From Nitrospirota bacterium (lineage in GTDB: Bacteria > Nitrospirota > Nitrospiria > SBBL01 > JAADHI01): DNA of 59,277 bases. A program made the position numbers and the translations under genes. A model generated the notes under the pieces. The model was not told the DNA's origin and did no database searches. It was given only the letters and a program-made list of their open reading frames with translations. The stretch's first letter is position 1, and the number at the start of each line of letters is the position of its first letter. The DNA lies in contig JAJDBU010000036.1 of the NCBI GenBank assembly GCA_029261195.1, positions 70,087 through 129,363 of the forward strand, in the 5' to 3' direction. This document shows positions 8,553 through 16,879 of the stretch, one piece after another.

Positions 8553-9977
8553 TTAATTCTCCCTAATCCTTGCGGCAATCTTGCGCATCCGCTCCGGCAT
8601 TACCGATATGGATGCCGGAATCGTCCGACTTTTCGCCCAGTCCCGTAAGGTCTTTAACTTTTCTCCCATGCTCCTCGACAGGGGCACGACATATTTCGCG
8701 GCCTCTTTCAGGGTTGTGCTGGTCATCGCTGTGATCCGGCAGAGTGACTTGATCTCCGCCCCGGACCATGCCGACATATCCGGAAGATCGGAAAGCGTGA
8801 GGTCATACGTTTTCGCGTGAATCTTTAAGATCGCCTCTCTTTCTTCTTTCGTCGGGAGATCGACAAAGAAGATGCCGTCCCATCTTTCTGCCCGCAAGAA
8901 TTCAGCCGGAAGTTGGGAGATATTATTCGTGGTGGCCACGACGAAGACCTGGCTTGTGTGATCGTTCAGCCAACTTAGAAATGTGCCGAAGATCCTTGAG
9001 CCGACACCGCCATCGGATTGGTGAGATGAACCTGCTCCCGATAAACCTTTGTCTATCTCGTCAATCATCAAGACACAGGGTGCCATCGCATCGGCAACGG
9101 CGAGGGCTTGGCGAATACGCGCTTCCGATTGCCCGACAAGTGATCCGAAGAGCCGCCCGAAATCGAGCGAGAGTGTTGGCACATTCATCTCTCCCCCAAG
9201 GGCCTTTGCGAAGTGGCTCTTGCCGCATCCCGGCACACCGAGTAGAAGCAGTCCTCTTGCAAGGGGTGACGGAGCGATTTGTAATGAAAAGGACTTGAGT
9301 TGCTCCAGTCCACCGAGATCCTTAAAACGGTCGTTGGACTCAAGGATATCGATGGAGGCGTTTTTCTTTACCATCTGTGCTTTTTGTGATGCAATGGTGT
9401 TGATGGCAAAGGGTTTGGCATCGAGTGCCGAAAGTGCGAAGGCGTTTTCGGCTTCAAAGGTGGTGAGTCCTTTCGCGGCATTGAGGATATGCTCGATCTC
9501 TTCAGGCATCGGGAGTGAAGCCGAGGCCGCGATGTCTTTAAGGATCGTCTTCAAGGCTTCTCGTCCTGGAAGCTCAAATTCAATCAAGGTAAAGACCCGT
9601 TCCAACTCGACAGGAAGTTTGAGTTCCGATGCCAGGACAACTAGACATTGTCCTCTTGATTTCCAGGCATCGAGACCGTTCTGGATCGCCTGGATGATCT
9701 CAATGGAGTCCAGGAAGTGCTGAAAGTTCCAGGCAAAGAGAACGGCATTTTCTGGAAAATCGGACAAGCTTTGTAAGGCCGCGTTCGGATCGGCCTGATT
9801 CGGTATTTTTTCTCCGTTTGATTGATCCACAACGCCGTTCTGAAGGTCCCAGACGAAGGGAATGCCTTGCGCTTCAATGACCTGCGGCGAAAGGGTTTCG
9901 ATTGCGCGGGAGGGTTCTAAGGTCTGTACATACAGCGCAGGATAACCCGCTTGTAGATAAGTTTTAAATTCCGGCAT
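8553..9977 (-). CDS. Ycf46-like AAA+ ATPase
   Basis: 474 residues. The N-terminal part (about 1-150) has the Ycf46-type opening (LQAGYPALYVQTLEPSRAI) that looks like a degenerate ATPase domain. The C-terminal AAA+ module has Walker A GVPGCGKS (247-254), Walker B VLMIDEID (about 302-309), sensor 1 (VVATTNN) and an arginine-finger region (RAERWDGIFFVDLP). Ycf46 proteins are known from chloroplasts, cyanobacteria and some phages and plasmids; their substrate is not established. The gene is followed by Ycf35-like and DUF2997 genes, so the cyanobacterial trio is kept together on this element. Confidence 0.85.
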   Translation of the reverse strand: MPEFKTYLQAGYPALYVQTLEPSRAIETLSPQVIEAQGIPFVWDLQNGVVDQSNGEKIPNQADPNAALQSLSDFPENAVLFAWNFQHFLDSIEIIQAIQNGLDAWKSRGQCLVVLASELKLPVELERVFTLIEFELPGREALKTILKDIAASASLPMPEEIEHILNAAKGLTTFEAENAFALSALDAKPFAINTIASQKAQMVKKNASIDILESNDRFKDLGGLEQLKSFSLQIAPSPLARGLLLLGVPGCGKSHFAKALGGEMNVPTLSLDFGRLFGSLVGQSEARIRQALAVADAMAPCVLMIDEIDKGLSGAGSSHQSDGGVGSRIFGTFLSWLNDHTSQVFVVATTNNISQLPAEFLRAERWDGIFFVDLPTKEEREAILKIHAKTYDLTLSDLPDMSAWSGAEIKSLCRITAMTSTTLKEAAKYVVPLSRSMGEKLKTLRDWAKSRTIPASISVMPERMRKIAARIREN

Positions 9978-10026
9978 AGTTTAACTCCTTATTGCTGAGG
10001 GAAGGATGATCGGGAAGGTGTGGGAT

Positions 10027-10191
10027 CTAAAGCATCCCATGATGAATTTCCTGTAAGCGTTTGTAGTAATCATCGGGTGAAAGGCGTTCCGCTTCTTTGA
10101 AAGCTTTTTCAATCCTGTGATGCTCTCGCTGGCACTCTTCCCGGTCGTGATCAAGGCCGCCATCAAATTTTGGAAATCTTGAGTCTTCCAT
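10027..10191 (-). CDS. small charged protein
   Basis: 54 residues starting at the ATG at 10191, which has an excellent AAAGGAG eight bases upstream. A longer frame in the same place (9981-10166) lacks such a site and is judged a shadow. The peptide is very hydrophilic, rich in His, Asp and Glu (DHDREECQREHHRIEKAFKE), and helical. No family recognised. It lies 49 bases before the Ycf46-like ATPase start and downstream of a hairpin. Confidence 0.6.
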   Translation of the reverse strand: MEDSRFPKFDGGLDHDREECQREHHRIEKAFKEAERLSPDDYYKRLQEIHHGML

Positions 10192-10251
10192 TTGCACGCT
10201 CCTTTATTGGAAATATGTTGTTTGGGGGAAATCTGTTCAGGGAAATAAAAA

Positions 10252-10276
10252 AGGCCCCGGGGAATCCCAGGGCCTT
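10252..10276 (-). terminator. terminator-like hairpin
   Basis: Stem AAGGCCC/GGGCCTT extended by CGGG/CCC pairing, followed leftwards by a T-rich run (TTTTTTATTTCC). It lies 56 bases after the stop of the 10,332 gene and about 60 bases before the small gene starting at 10191. Confidence 0.75.
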
Positions 10277-10331
10277 AGAGCAAATTGATCTCTTGCATTT
10301 TTTTTGTTTTGTTATGGACTGAACTTGCTTT

Positions 10332-10775
10332 TTATCCGGCCAGCTTCCTCTCGATATCGAGGATGGTGCCGCCGAATATTTTTTTGATCCGATGGATCTT
10401 TCGCAAGGCCTCATCGCTCCAGTTCGCCTTTTTGATCCGGAACACTTCCTGCGGTAAATAAGCAACTTCTTGGGGAGGAATCTCGGATAAGCGTTTTTTA
10501 CTGCCGACAATCCAGACCTGGCAGTCCAGGATTTTACTGTCAATTTTGACGACAATCTCATCAAGCGACTTGAGATAGTCAGTAACATCGGCTTCTCTTG
10601 ATCGCATCCTTTCTTCCAGATCCAGTCTTGATTTTTCTCTCTCGAAGGGATCCTCATCCGATGTCGGCAGTGCATCCTTCACGATTACGCGGTGATCCTG
10701 TATCACCGGTTCAAAGCCATTAAACCAGGCCTCTTCAATGAGAGGATGGATTGAATTGAGTAACTTTAAATTCAT
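10332..10775 (-). CDS. protein of unknown function
   Basis: 147 residues from the ATG at 10775 (GAGGAAAAAT before it); longer starts at 10,799 and 10,835 are possible but lack a better site. The protein is soluble and charged, with a helical centre (EKSRLDLEERMRSREADVTD) and a C-terminal half that could be a small alpha/beta fold. No motif recognised. It follows the UvrD-like helicase gene and may be cotranscribed with it. Confidence 0.6.
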   Translation of the reverse strand: MNLKLLNSIHPLIEEAWFNGFEPVIQDHRVIVKDALPTSDEDPFEREKSRLDLEERMRSREADVTDYLKSLDEIVVKIDSKILDCQVWIVGSKKRLSEIPPQEVAYLPQEVFRIKKANWSDEALRKIHRIKKIFGGTILDIERKLAG

Positions 10776-10810
10776 ATTTTTCCTCACGATGATCTTCATG
10801 ATGCTGAAGA

Positions 10811-12670
10811 TCACTGTTTTATCGAGGCGACGCATCTCCCCATTTCGTCCAGGAAGAGCGATCTCGGTCGGACTTCGTTACCGACATATCGTGCATGGGT
10901 AATCGTGAGCTGTTCTTTTGCGCGGGTAATTCCAACATAGAACAGCCTGCGTTCCTCTTCGATATCGCCTTTCAGGTGGGGGATGTTGCCCTGGCTGGCT
11001 CCCATCAGGAAAACAATGCGAAACTCCAAGCCCTTGGCCCCATGCAGGGTGACTAAGCGGATCTCTTTATTCTCTTTGGGAAGACCACCCTGGATTGCGG
11101 CAATCGCCATTTCATTGATGAAGTTGACCAGACCGGGGCCAGATTCCAGTTCGAAGCGGTCAGCCATCTGCGCCAGGTCTTTCAGATGTTGAATGCGTTT
11201 CTCAAGGCGGTTCTTGCCACGGGAGATGTTTTGAAGGTGTTGCAGGTAGTCGAATGTTTTGGCCGTTGCCCGCATAAGATCGGAGATACAATAGTCGGAG
11301 ACCTTTGTACGAAGAGACTCAAAGTGGTCAAAGATCTGTTTAAGTTTTTCCTGCATCTCGTCAGTGACATAGTGATTCTCTACGGCGATTTCAGCGGCAT
11401 GGTACAGACTGACATCGTTTCGTTCAGCGATGTCTTCAAGCAGATCGACCACCCGGTTGTTGATACCTTTCTCAATCTTGAGGACTCTTTCAAAGGCCGC
11501 TGAATTCTCCGGCAGCGCGATGACGGTGATATAGGCAATCATGTCCCGCACTTCTCTGAACTCGAAGAAGGATCTTTCCCCTGTTTTTCGTGTCGGGATC
11601 TTCAAGCGCTTCAAGGCCGTCTCTGCCATTGCAAGCTCCGAATGTCGTCTAGCCAGGACGCCGATTTCTTCAGGGGGAATTCCCTCGGCAAGTAGGCGCT
11701 GAATCTGTTCGGCGACAAAATCAGCCTCTTCCGCCTCGGAACCAAAACCAGAGATTGAAAGCTGCCCCCTTGTTTCTTTTGCGCAGAGCAGTTCTTTTTC
11801 AAATCGAGTCTGATTATTCTGAATCAGGGCCGATGCCGCCTCCTGGATGGCTCTGGGAAGACGGTAGCTTGTTGTGAGGGTGATGACCTTCGGACTGAAA
11901 TCGGCAACAAACATCCGGAGGACTTCCGGGGTAGACGATCTGAAGGAATAGATCGATTGATCATCATCTCCAACGGCGACCATGCCCTTCTCCCGACCCA
12001 AGAGTGAGATGAGGGCATACTGGGAAAGATCACAATCCTGAAATTCATCAATAATCAAATGTCGCCATGGATCTCTGATTTCAGCCAGGGTTGTTGTATC
12101 GTCAGCACACAATTTCAGTGTAAGACTTACCAGGTCGTCGAAATCGATGCAGCCCTGGGTCTTCATCTTGTCCTGATATGCAGTGAAGATCTCGGCGAGT
12201 GTTGGGTCTTCTATTTTTTCAAGCGCCGGATTAGGAGCTCCCGCTGATTTAATCCCTGCGATTTGTCGAGCAACCTTTGATGCATCCCATGAGAGCTCTG
12301 ACAAGCCCTTTTCACGGATGACGGATTTGAGTGTCTTGATCGCATAATCGGTTGATGCGATTTGGAAGGCGTTTGTATATCCCAGTTTATTGATATGGGA
12401 ACGCAGGATCTGGGCACAGGCCCCGTGGATCGTTCTGATCCATGAAGGCTTTTTACCTGTCAGGTTTAAAACCCGCGACTTCATTTCGTGGGCGGCTTTA
12501 TTCGTAAAAGTGATCGCCAGGATAGCATCCGGGTCTTCGCCTTCCTGGATCAACGATGAGATCCGCTGAACGATGGTCTCTGTTTTTCCCGTGCCGGGTC
12601 CGGCCAAAACAAGGATCGGGAGATCACGGGTTAAGACCACTTCATTTTGATCCACATTTAATCTGTCCAA
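10811..12670 (-). CDS. UvrD/Rep-type superfamily 1 DNA helicase
   Basis: 619 residues, usual range for a compact UvrD/PcrA-like 3'-5' helicase. Motif I/Walker A is LAGPGTGKTETI (about 22-33), motif Ia AITFTNKAA, motif II/Walker B LIIDEFQDC, motif III VGDDDQSIYSFR, motif V LVTLHGAKGLEF and motif VI YVGITRAKEQL. All ATPase and strand-separation motifs are present, so it should be active. The start overlaps the primase-like gene by 29 bases. On a replicating element it could support replication or recombination-dependent steps. Confidence 0.9.
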   Translation of the reverse strand: MDRLNVDQNEVVLTRDLPILVLAGPGTGKTETIVQRISSLIQEGEDPDAILAITFTNKAAHEMKSRVLNLTGKKPSWIRTIHGACAQILRSHINKLGYTNAFQIASTDYAIKTLKSVIREKGLSELSWDASKVARQIAGIKSAGAPNPALEKIEDPTLAEIFTAYQDKMKTQGCIDFDDLVSLTLKLCADDTTTLAEIRDPWRHLIIDEFQDCDLSQYALISLLGREKGMVAVGDDDQSIYSFRSSTPEVLRMFVADFSPKVITLTTSYRLPRAIQEAASALIQNNQTRFEKELLCAKETRGQLSISGFGSEAEEADFVAEQIQRLLAEGIPPEEIGVLARRHSELAMAETALKRLKIPTRKTGERSFFEFREVRDMIAYITVIALPENSAAFERVLKIEKGINNRVVDLLEDIAERNDVSLYHAAEIAVENHYVTDEMQEKLKQIFDHFESLRTKVSDYCISDLMRATAKTFDYLQHLQNISRGKNRLEKRIQHLKDLAQMADRFELESGPGLVNFINEMAIAAIQGGLPKENKEIRLVTLHGAKGLEFRIVFLMGASQGNIPHLKGDIEEERRLFYVGITRAKEQLTITHARYVGNEVRPRSLFLDEMGRCVASIKQ

Positions 12671-13670
12671 TTAATTTCTCCTTTTCTGAAAAGTACTGGT
12701 TGATATCCATTCCATACGGCAAGGCAAAGCGGGAATGCGTAATGCCATGCTGGGAAAACCGGTCATAGAACCATGCCGACGCTTTTTCCCATGCGGCGTC
12801 ATTATCCAGGCAGAGAATCAGGTGTTTTCCGCTAAAGAGTTGAAACCATTCTTCTCTGAAACTGCTGACTCCGGGGATGCCGATGGCGGGATATCCTCTT
12901 TGCATCATGGTCAAGGTGTCGATCTCTCCTTCGCATAGATAGAGATGGGACGACGACTTGATGACATCCTGGTTGTAGAGGGTTTTCGCCGGTTCGCTTG
13001 CCACGAATCGTCGGATCTTTCTCGTATCCGCTTCTTCTTTTGTCAGAAGGCAACGTGCCTTGATCAGATGTATTTGATTTTCCAGGCGGTAGGGGAAGAG
13101 CAGGAACGAAAGGCCTTCTTTCGCCAAGAGGAAGAAATGGCCTAAGCCCGAGCTGCGAAGCGCGGATCGGCCGTGTAGTGAGACCAAGACTTTATAGAGG
13201 CTTTCATAGGTTTCTGGTCGAAGAAATCCGATGCCCAAAGCCATCGCAGTCTCTGGCGTGATCCCTCTTTCAATCAGGTAGTGGCGTCCTTCTTGTTCCA
13301 AGGGCGCGACCTGAAGGAGGGATTTCAGGATCATGTTCTTATACTCGGGCGAGAGCCTTGTCTTTTGTGCTTTCGGTTTTGAGGGAAGGGCATACGATCT
13401 CCAGGGAATGGGTTTTCCTTTGCCGGAATAGAGTTGCTCGACCGCCTCTTTAAAATCGCATTCCCTGACCTGCATGATCAGATCAATGACCGATCCATGG
13501 ATCATGGGACAGACAAAACATTTGAAGGTGTTTCTCTGTATGTTGAATACAAGGGATGGATGTCGATCAGGCTGATGCGCAAAGCAGTGTGCTGATCTGC
13601 CTTTGATGTTGAGGCCCAGCGAATGGGCTACGTCAAGAATCGGAATGGCCTTGATTTCTTCAAGGGTCAC
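12642..13670 (-). CDS. CHC2/Toprim DNA primase-like protein
   Basis: 342 residues with a GTG start at 13670 preceded by AAAGGAGGAAGG. A CHC2 zinc finger is visible (C29, H32, C51, C54), as in bacterial DnaG. A Toprim domain follows: LYLCEGEIDTLTMMQRGYPA holds the catalytic glutamate and LCLDNDAAWEKA the aspartates. There is no DnaB-like helicase domain, so this is a stand-alone primase of plasmid or phage type. It is coupled to the UvrD-like helicase, which suggests the element brings its own replication enzymes. Confidence 0.85.
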   Translation of the reverse strand: MTLEEIKAIPILDVAHSLGLNIKGRSAHCFAHQPDRHPSLVFNIQRNTFKCFVCPMIHGSVIDLIMQVRECDFKEAVEQLYSGKGKPIPWRSYALPSKPKAQKTRLSPEYKNMILKSLLQVAPLEQEGRHYLIERGITPETAMALGIGFLRPETYESLYKVLVSLHGRSALRSSGLGHFFLLAKEGLSFLLFPYRLENQIHLIKARCLLTKEEADTRKIRRFVASEPAKTLYNQDVIKSSSHLYLCEGEIDTLTMMQRGYPAIGIPGVSSFREEWFQLFSGKHLILCLDNDAAWEKASAWFYDRFSQHGITHSRFALPYGMDINQYFSEKEKLIGQIKCGSK

Positions 13671-13696
13671 TTCCTTCCTCCTTTCATGAAAAAAAA

Positions 13697-13726
13697 GGGG
13701 ACTTGGAGATTAAACCCCAAGCCCCC
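13697..13726 (-). terminator. terminator-like hairpin directly before the primase RBS
   Basis: GGGG and CTTGG pair with CCAAG and CCCC around a single bulged A, then a run of eight Ts. The stem ends 26 bases before the GTG at 13670; the ribosome binding site lies directly after the T run. Confidence 0.75.
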
Positions 13727-13745
13727 TTCAATCGTTTCAACAGAC

Positions 13746-15290
13746 TTAAAAGATTGAGTCTTCAAACTGCTTCTTTGGTTTTTTCTTGGCCTGAGTTTGA
13801 GGTGGGAGATGATCGCTTCTTTTTTTCTGGCAATTCATACAGAACGGGATGCCATAGTGCCGCATCGAAAACTGTTCAACCGTGGCGCTCAGTTGGGCCT
13901 CGCAATTTGAACACGATATTGCCTTGGATGCGGTTTTTGCCGATAGGACCTCCTGGTAAAGTTGATTGGCTTCTTCTATCGAAAGCTCCTCGAATCGGTT
14001 CTTGTGGACAGAGCTGAGGAAGGTCTCAACGACAGTCATTGAAACATCTCCGGCTGGCTCTAACTCGGAAAAAATTGATGTGCGGAGTTCTGTCATCGGA
14101 TCGGTTTTATCGCCCTCCATGACTTCGTTTTTCTCAGTCACACCAACTTTTGTTTTTTGATTCCCATGACCATTTCCACTTCGGTCATGGCTTGTCTCGA
14201 CTTTCTCCTCTCCACTGCCTCTAGGATCATGGCTGGGACTGCTTTGATTCTGTATAGGCCTATCGTATACCGATGCCTTCTCTACTCTTAGATCCTTTCT
14301 TAATGAGGAACTTCCATTGTCGTAATTCTCTAACAGTCTCTTGTCTGCACCAGGTTCCTCTAAGTGGAAACCTCCCATTTGAACGATTAGATCGGCAAGC
14401 GGCAGTTCGGGACAGTCGATTCGGATGATCCATTGTTTCGTGCGAATTCTCCCTCGCTCTGGATCCCATCGGGAGATCTCTTCTTCGGCCTTGTAAAGCT
14501 CGAAGGGCATACCGATGATGCTCTTCCCTTTTTTCGCAAAGGCCTGATTAAAATCATTGAGCTTTTTGTATATCGCCGCAACTGAATACATCGAGGTGGT
14601 CGGAAGCCGCCAGAGATCGGTTCCCGGAATACCCAGGATCAGGAAATGTAGGATGCCCGAGAATTGACATGACCTCGACTGATAGATGGGGCATTGGTCG
14701 GGAATACAGGGGAGTGTGACTTTTTCTCTTTTGAAGCGCCGTGCTGCATCACTCTTTTTCCCCTTGCCATTTTCAAACTCCGGGTCTCGTGAGGCAATGA
14801 GTTCCCCTCCGATCCGTTCGGACGAGCAGTAAAGTCCAGACCGGCGGAAGGCCATCAGGTTGTGAGGCAGGACTTCCCACCACTTATCGGAGAGAAAGGT
14901 GATTGAAAGCCGGTGGATCTCGCCGCGTTCGTTGCCATAGAGGGAGCGAATCAGGTCGGCATGTTCCGGTCTGTTTTTGCATTCGGATCGATAGACCGAA
15001 AAATAGGGAACGTTCTTGGGCCGAAGGATTTTTCCGATTTCTGCTTCAATCTCACGCGGTGATTTCCCTTCAAGAATTCGTTTTTTGTAGAGGGCCTTCT
15101 CTTTTGGCGAAAGACTGTCCTTCCCCTTTTCGAAGGGTACCTTTATCCCGGGCCGTAAAGTTCCGGCGTAAGCCTGCACTCGGCGGTTTGTCAGGATCGA
15201 TTCCGGTTCGGGAATGAGGTTGGCCGGGTTATCGGCAACTGCGTCTGACAAATATGTGATCTTTTGGTTTTCATTGAGACTATTGTTCAC
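13746..15290 (-). CDS. phage RDF / 'hydrolase or metal-binding' family-like protein
   Basis: 514 residues. A central block has CIPDQCPIYQSRSCQFSG (about 190-215) followed by a hydrophobic strand region and LWRLPTTSMYSVAAI. This pattern recalls phage proteins annotated as recombination directionality factors of the phiC31 gp3 type or as 'hydrolase or metal-binding protein', though I cannot test the match. The C-terminal ~200 residues are low-complexity and polar, then a second cysteine set (CSNC...CMNC, about 465-490) that may bind zinc. The integrase of this element is a tyrosine recombinase, so a serine-integrase RDF role would not fit directly. Confidence 0.45.
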   Translation of the reverse strand: MNNSLNENQKITYLSDAVADNPANLIPEPESILTNRRVQAYAGTLRPGIKVPFEKGKDSLSPKEKALYKKRILEGKSPREIEAEIGKILRPKNVPYFSVYRSECKNRPEHADLIRSLYGNERGEIHRLSITFLSDKWWEVLPHNLMAFRRSGLYCSSERIGGELIASRDPEFENGKGKKSDAARRFKREKVTLPCIPDQCPIYQSRSCQFSGILHFLILGIPGTDLWRLPTTSMYSVAAIYKKLNDFNQAFAKKGKSIIGMPFELYKAEEEISRWDPERGRIRTKQWIIRIDCPELPLADLIVQMGGFHLEEPGADKRLLENYDNGSSSLRKDLRVEKASVYDRPIQNQSSPSHDPRGSGEEKVETSHDRSGNGHGNQKTKVGVTEKNEVMEGDKTDPMTELRTSIFSELEPAGDVSMTVVETFLSSVHKNRFEELSIEEANQLYQEVLSAKTASKAISCSNCEAQLSATVEQFSMRHYGIPFCMNCQKKRSDHLPPQTQAKKKPKKQFEDSIF

Positions 15291-15302
15291 ATTGCCTCCT
15301 AC

Positions 15303-15533
15303 TCATTTTTGATCTTTCCGGTAGTACTGGATGACTTCTTTTTTTATGGATTCCAATCTGCCTTGCAGACGATCGGAGAACTTCGGGCGTCTTTGTTTCA
15401 AGCGATCCGGGAATGTCATTCGGATGATCGCGTCTAGGAAAAGCCGATCTTCAAAAGTCAGCCGGTTCCAATTAAAGGCTTCTTTGGTTGGTCGATCTTG
15501 TCCGTATTCAGATAAGAGTTGTTTTTCTTCCAT
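15303..15533 (-). CDS. small protein of unknown function
   Basis: 76 residues, ATG at 15533 with GGGGAGG 6-7 bases before. Twelve bases separate its stop from the next gene, so the two are cotranscribed. The protein is basic and helical, rich in Arg and Lys in the second half (RLKQRRPKFSDRLQGRLESI). A nucleic-acid-binding role is possible but unsupported by any recognised domain. Confidence 0.6.
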   Translation of the reverse strand: MEEKQLLSEYGQDRPTKEAFNWNRLTFEDRLFLDAIIRMTFPDRLKQRRPKFSDRLQGRLESIKKEVIQYYRKDQK

Positions 15534-15545
15534 AGATCCTCCCCT

Positions 15546-15695
15546 TTAGGAAATATTTCGGGATAGGGTGTGTGGCCGATATCTCAGCTCAGTCCATCTA
15601 ATTGCACTCACTGCTTCATGCAAATAGGGACGGACTTTCTTCATGTGGTCGTACAGGATGGCTTCCTTCTTCGGGTCTCCAATGACTGTCTCCAT
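15546..15695 (-). CDS. very small protein of unknown function
   Basis: 49 residues, ATG at 15695 with AAGGAG six bases before. Its stop lies 12 bases before the next gene's start. The sequence is a hydrophilic helix (KKEAILYDHMKKVRPYLHEA) with a basic tail; no family recognised. The ribosome binding site, tight spacing and length support a real gene, but there is no homology evidence. Confidence 0.5.
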   Translation of the reverse strand: METVIGDPKKEAILYDHMKKVRPYLHEAVSAIRWTELRYRPHTLSRNIS

Positions 15696-15718
15696 TTTTT
15701 CTCCTTGATTAAATAAAA

Positions 15719-15748
15719 AGGCCTGGAAGAGTTGTCTCCTCCGGGCCT
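15719..15748 (-). terminator. terminator-like hairpin directly before the 15695 gene
   Basis: Stem AGGCC/GGCCT extended through wobble pairs, followed by TTTTTATTT and the ribosome binding site. It ends about 24 bases before the start codon and about 80 bases after the RES toxin stop. Confidence 0.7.
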
Positions 15749-15828
15749 AAAAAAGGTTGTCGTTCTACGAAAGTGCTGTGTTGTGATTGAATGATTTAGA
15801 TGTTGAAGCGGCGTTTCAGAGTGTGCGG

Positions 15829-16344
15829 TTATTTTTTTCTCGGAGGGCGACGCTTCACAATGCTCAGCTTGGACTGGGAATCCAAGCGATCTGAAAAGAT
15901 GGCAAGTATCGTTCCCGGACCTGCCGAAGAAGGGGCGATGATGCCTTCAAAACCGGCTTCTCTTGCAGATAGGGCGATTTGCCGTGTGAGGGTATACTCG
16001 TTTGGGAGTGTTAGATCCTGAAGGGTGATTTTAAGCTTGGAAAGCACCTTGGGATCCGTAAGGTCTAAGACCTTGTTGAGATGAACACGAATTGGAATGA
16101 CATTGAATCGACTTTGTTTTACCGGCCCTTCGAACTTCTTTTCGATCTCCGCCCAACAGGTCTCTTCTTTTTGGGCACAATAAACCGCACCGAATTGATA
16201 CGGCGTGTTGTACCTTCCGCCAAACTTCAGGCTTCCTTCTAAAGACAGAGGCGCAAGTTGAGAGACAATGACGCGATAGACTTTGATTTGCAGGGTTCTG
16301 GAGGGTGTCTTTTTGAGGAGAGCAGGCCGGATCTGTTTCGACAA
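15829..16344 (-). CDS. RES-domain toxin
   Basis: 171 residues. The RES family is named for conserved Arg, Glu and Ser, here plausibly the Arg of FGGRYN (about 43), a Glu of KEETCWAEI (about 60-66) and the Ser of APSSAGPGT (about 145). Characterised members (ParT, MbcT) attack NAD+ or ADP-ribosylate host enzymes. The gene begins three bases after its antitoxin gene ends, the usual order for this toxin-antitoxin type. A basic N-terminal tail (about 1-20) precedes the domain. It is likely a stabilisation module for the element. Confidence 0.8.
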   Translation of the reverse strand: MSKQIRPALLKKTPSRTLQIKVYRVIVSQLAPLSLEGSLKFGGRYNTPYQFGAVYCAQKEETCWAEIEKKFEGPVKQSRFNVIPIRVHLNKVLDLTDPKVLSKLKITLQDLTLPNEYTLTRQIALSAREAGFEGIIAPSSAGPGTILAIFSDRLDSQSKLSIVKRRPPRKK

Positions 16345-16347
16345 GAT

Positions 16348-16704
16348 TTAAAACACTCCCCAACGGGTCTGTTCGAGCAGTTCCCGAACCTGTTGAATGC
16401 CCCGGAAGGTGGAGAGAAGATCAAGCGGCTTATTGCCGGAGAAAGCAGTTTTTGGCCTGGAAAACCATGCAGGGATGTCATTTTTCTCCATGATCTCTTC
16501 TGAGATGAGCGATAATTCATGGATCAATTCCAGCCGCTCTCTTTCCAAGGCAGGCGGTTCATCCCCTTCCTTCTCCCATCGCACGATTGTCCGCACCGAG
16601 ACTTGGAGTACTCTGGCGAAGGCTTCTTGTGAGAGTTGTAGAGTGGCCCGAATCGATTCGATGGTGGTAGAACATGCAATCTCTTGAAGAGCTGCCGGTT
16701 TCAT
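16348..16704 (-). CDS. Xre-family antitoxin of the RES toxin
   Basis: 118 residues from the ATG at 16704 (AAGGGA upstream); an upstream start at 16752 is less likely. An Xre helix-turn-helix lies at about 15-60 (LQLSQEAFARVLQVSVRTIV). The C-terminal half should neutralise the RES toxin encoded just downstream; its PAWFSRPKTAFSGNKPLDLL segment resembles the DUF2384 antitoxin tail. Such antitoxins repress their own promoter. A candidate promoter upstream is TTGGGT, 18 bases, GATAAT, but it is weak. Confidence 0.75.
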   Translation of the reverse strand: MKPAALQEIACSTTIESIRATLQLSQEAFARVLQVSVRTIVRWEKEGDEPPALERERLELIHELSLISEEIMEKNDIPAWFSRPKTAFSGNKPLDLLSTFRGIQQVRELLEQTRWGVF

Positions 16705-16879
16705 ATTATGTCCCTTGAAATGATTATCTGCTTGATAAAAAGGATAACCCAATGACGCATGAATAGCAAGACTTGATATCCTGCTAATATGGCGTATATT
16801 TCTCGTTGTCGTTTTTTAGGATTTCTTATCCCTTTCCTTTAAGCGACCGTCATATCTAATTTTTCTCCCATCAATTCTT

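Noticed and set aside
9981-10166. 61-codon minus-strand frame
   Set aside because: A different frame at 10,027-10,191 has a strong AAAGGAG and codes for a plausible small protein in the same place.
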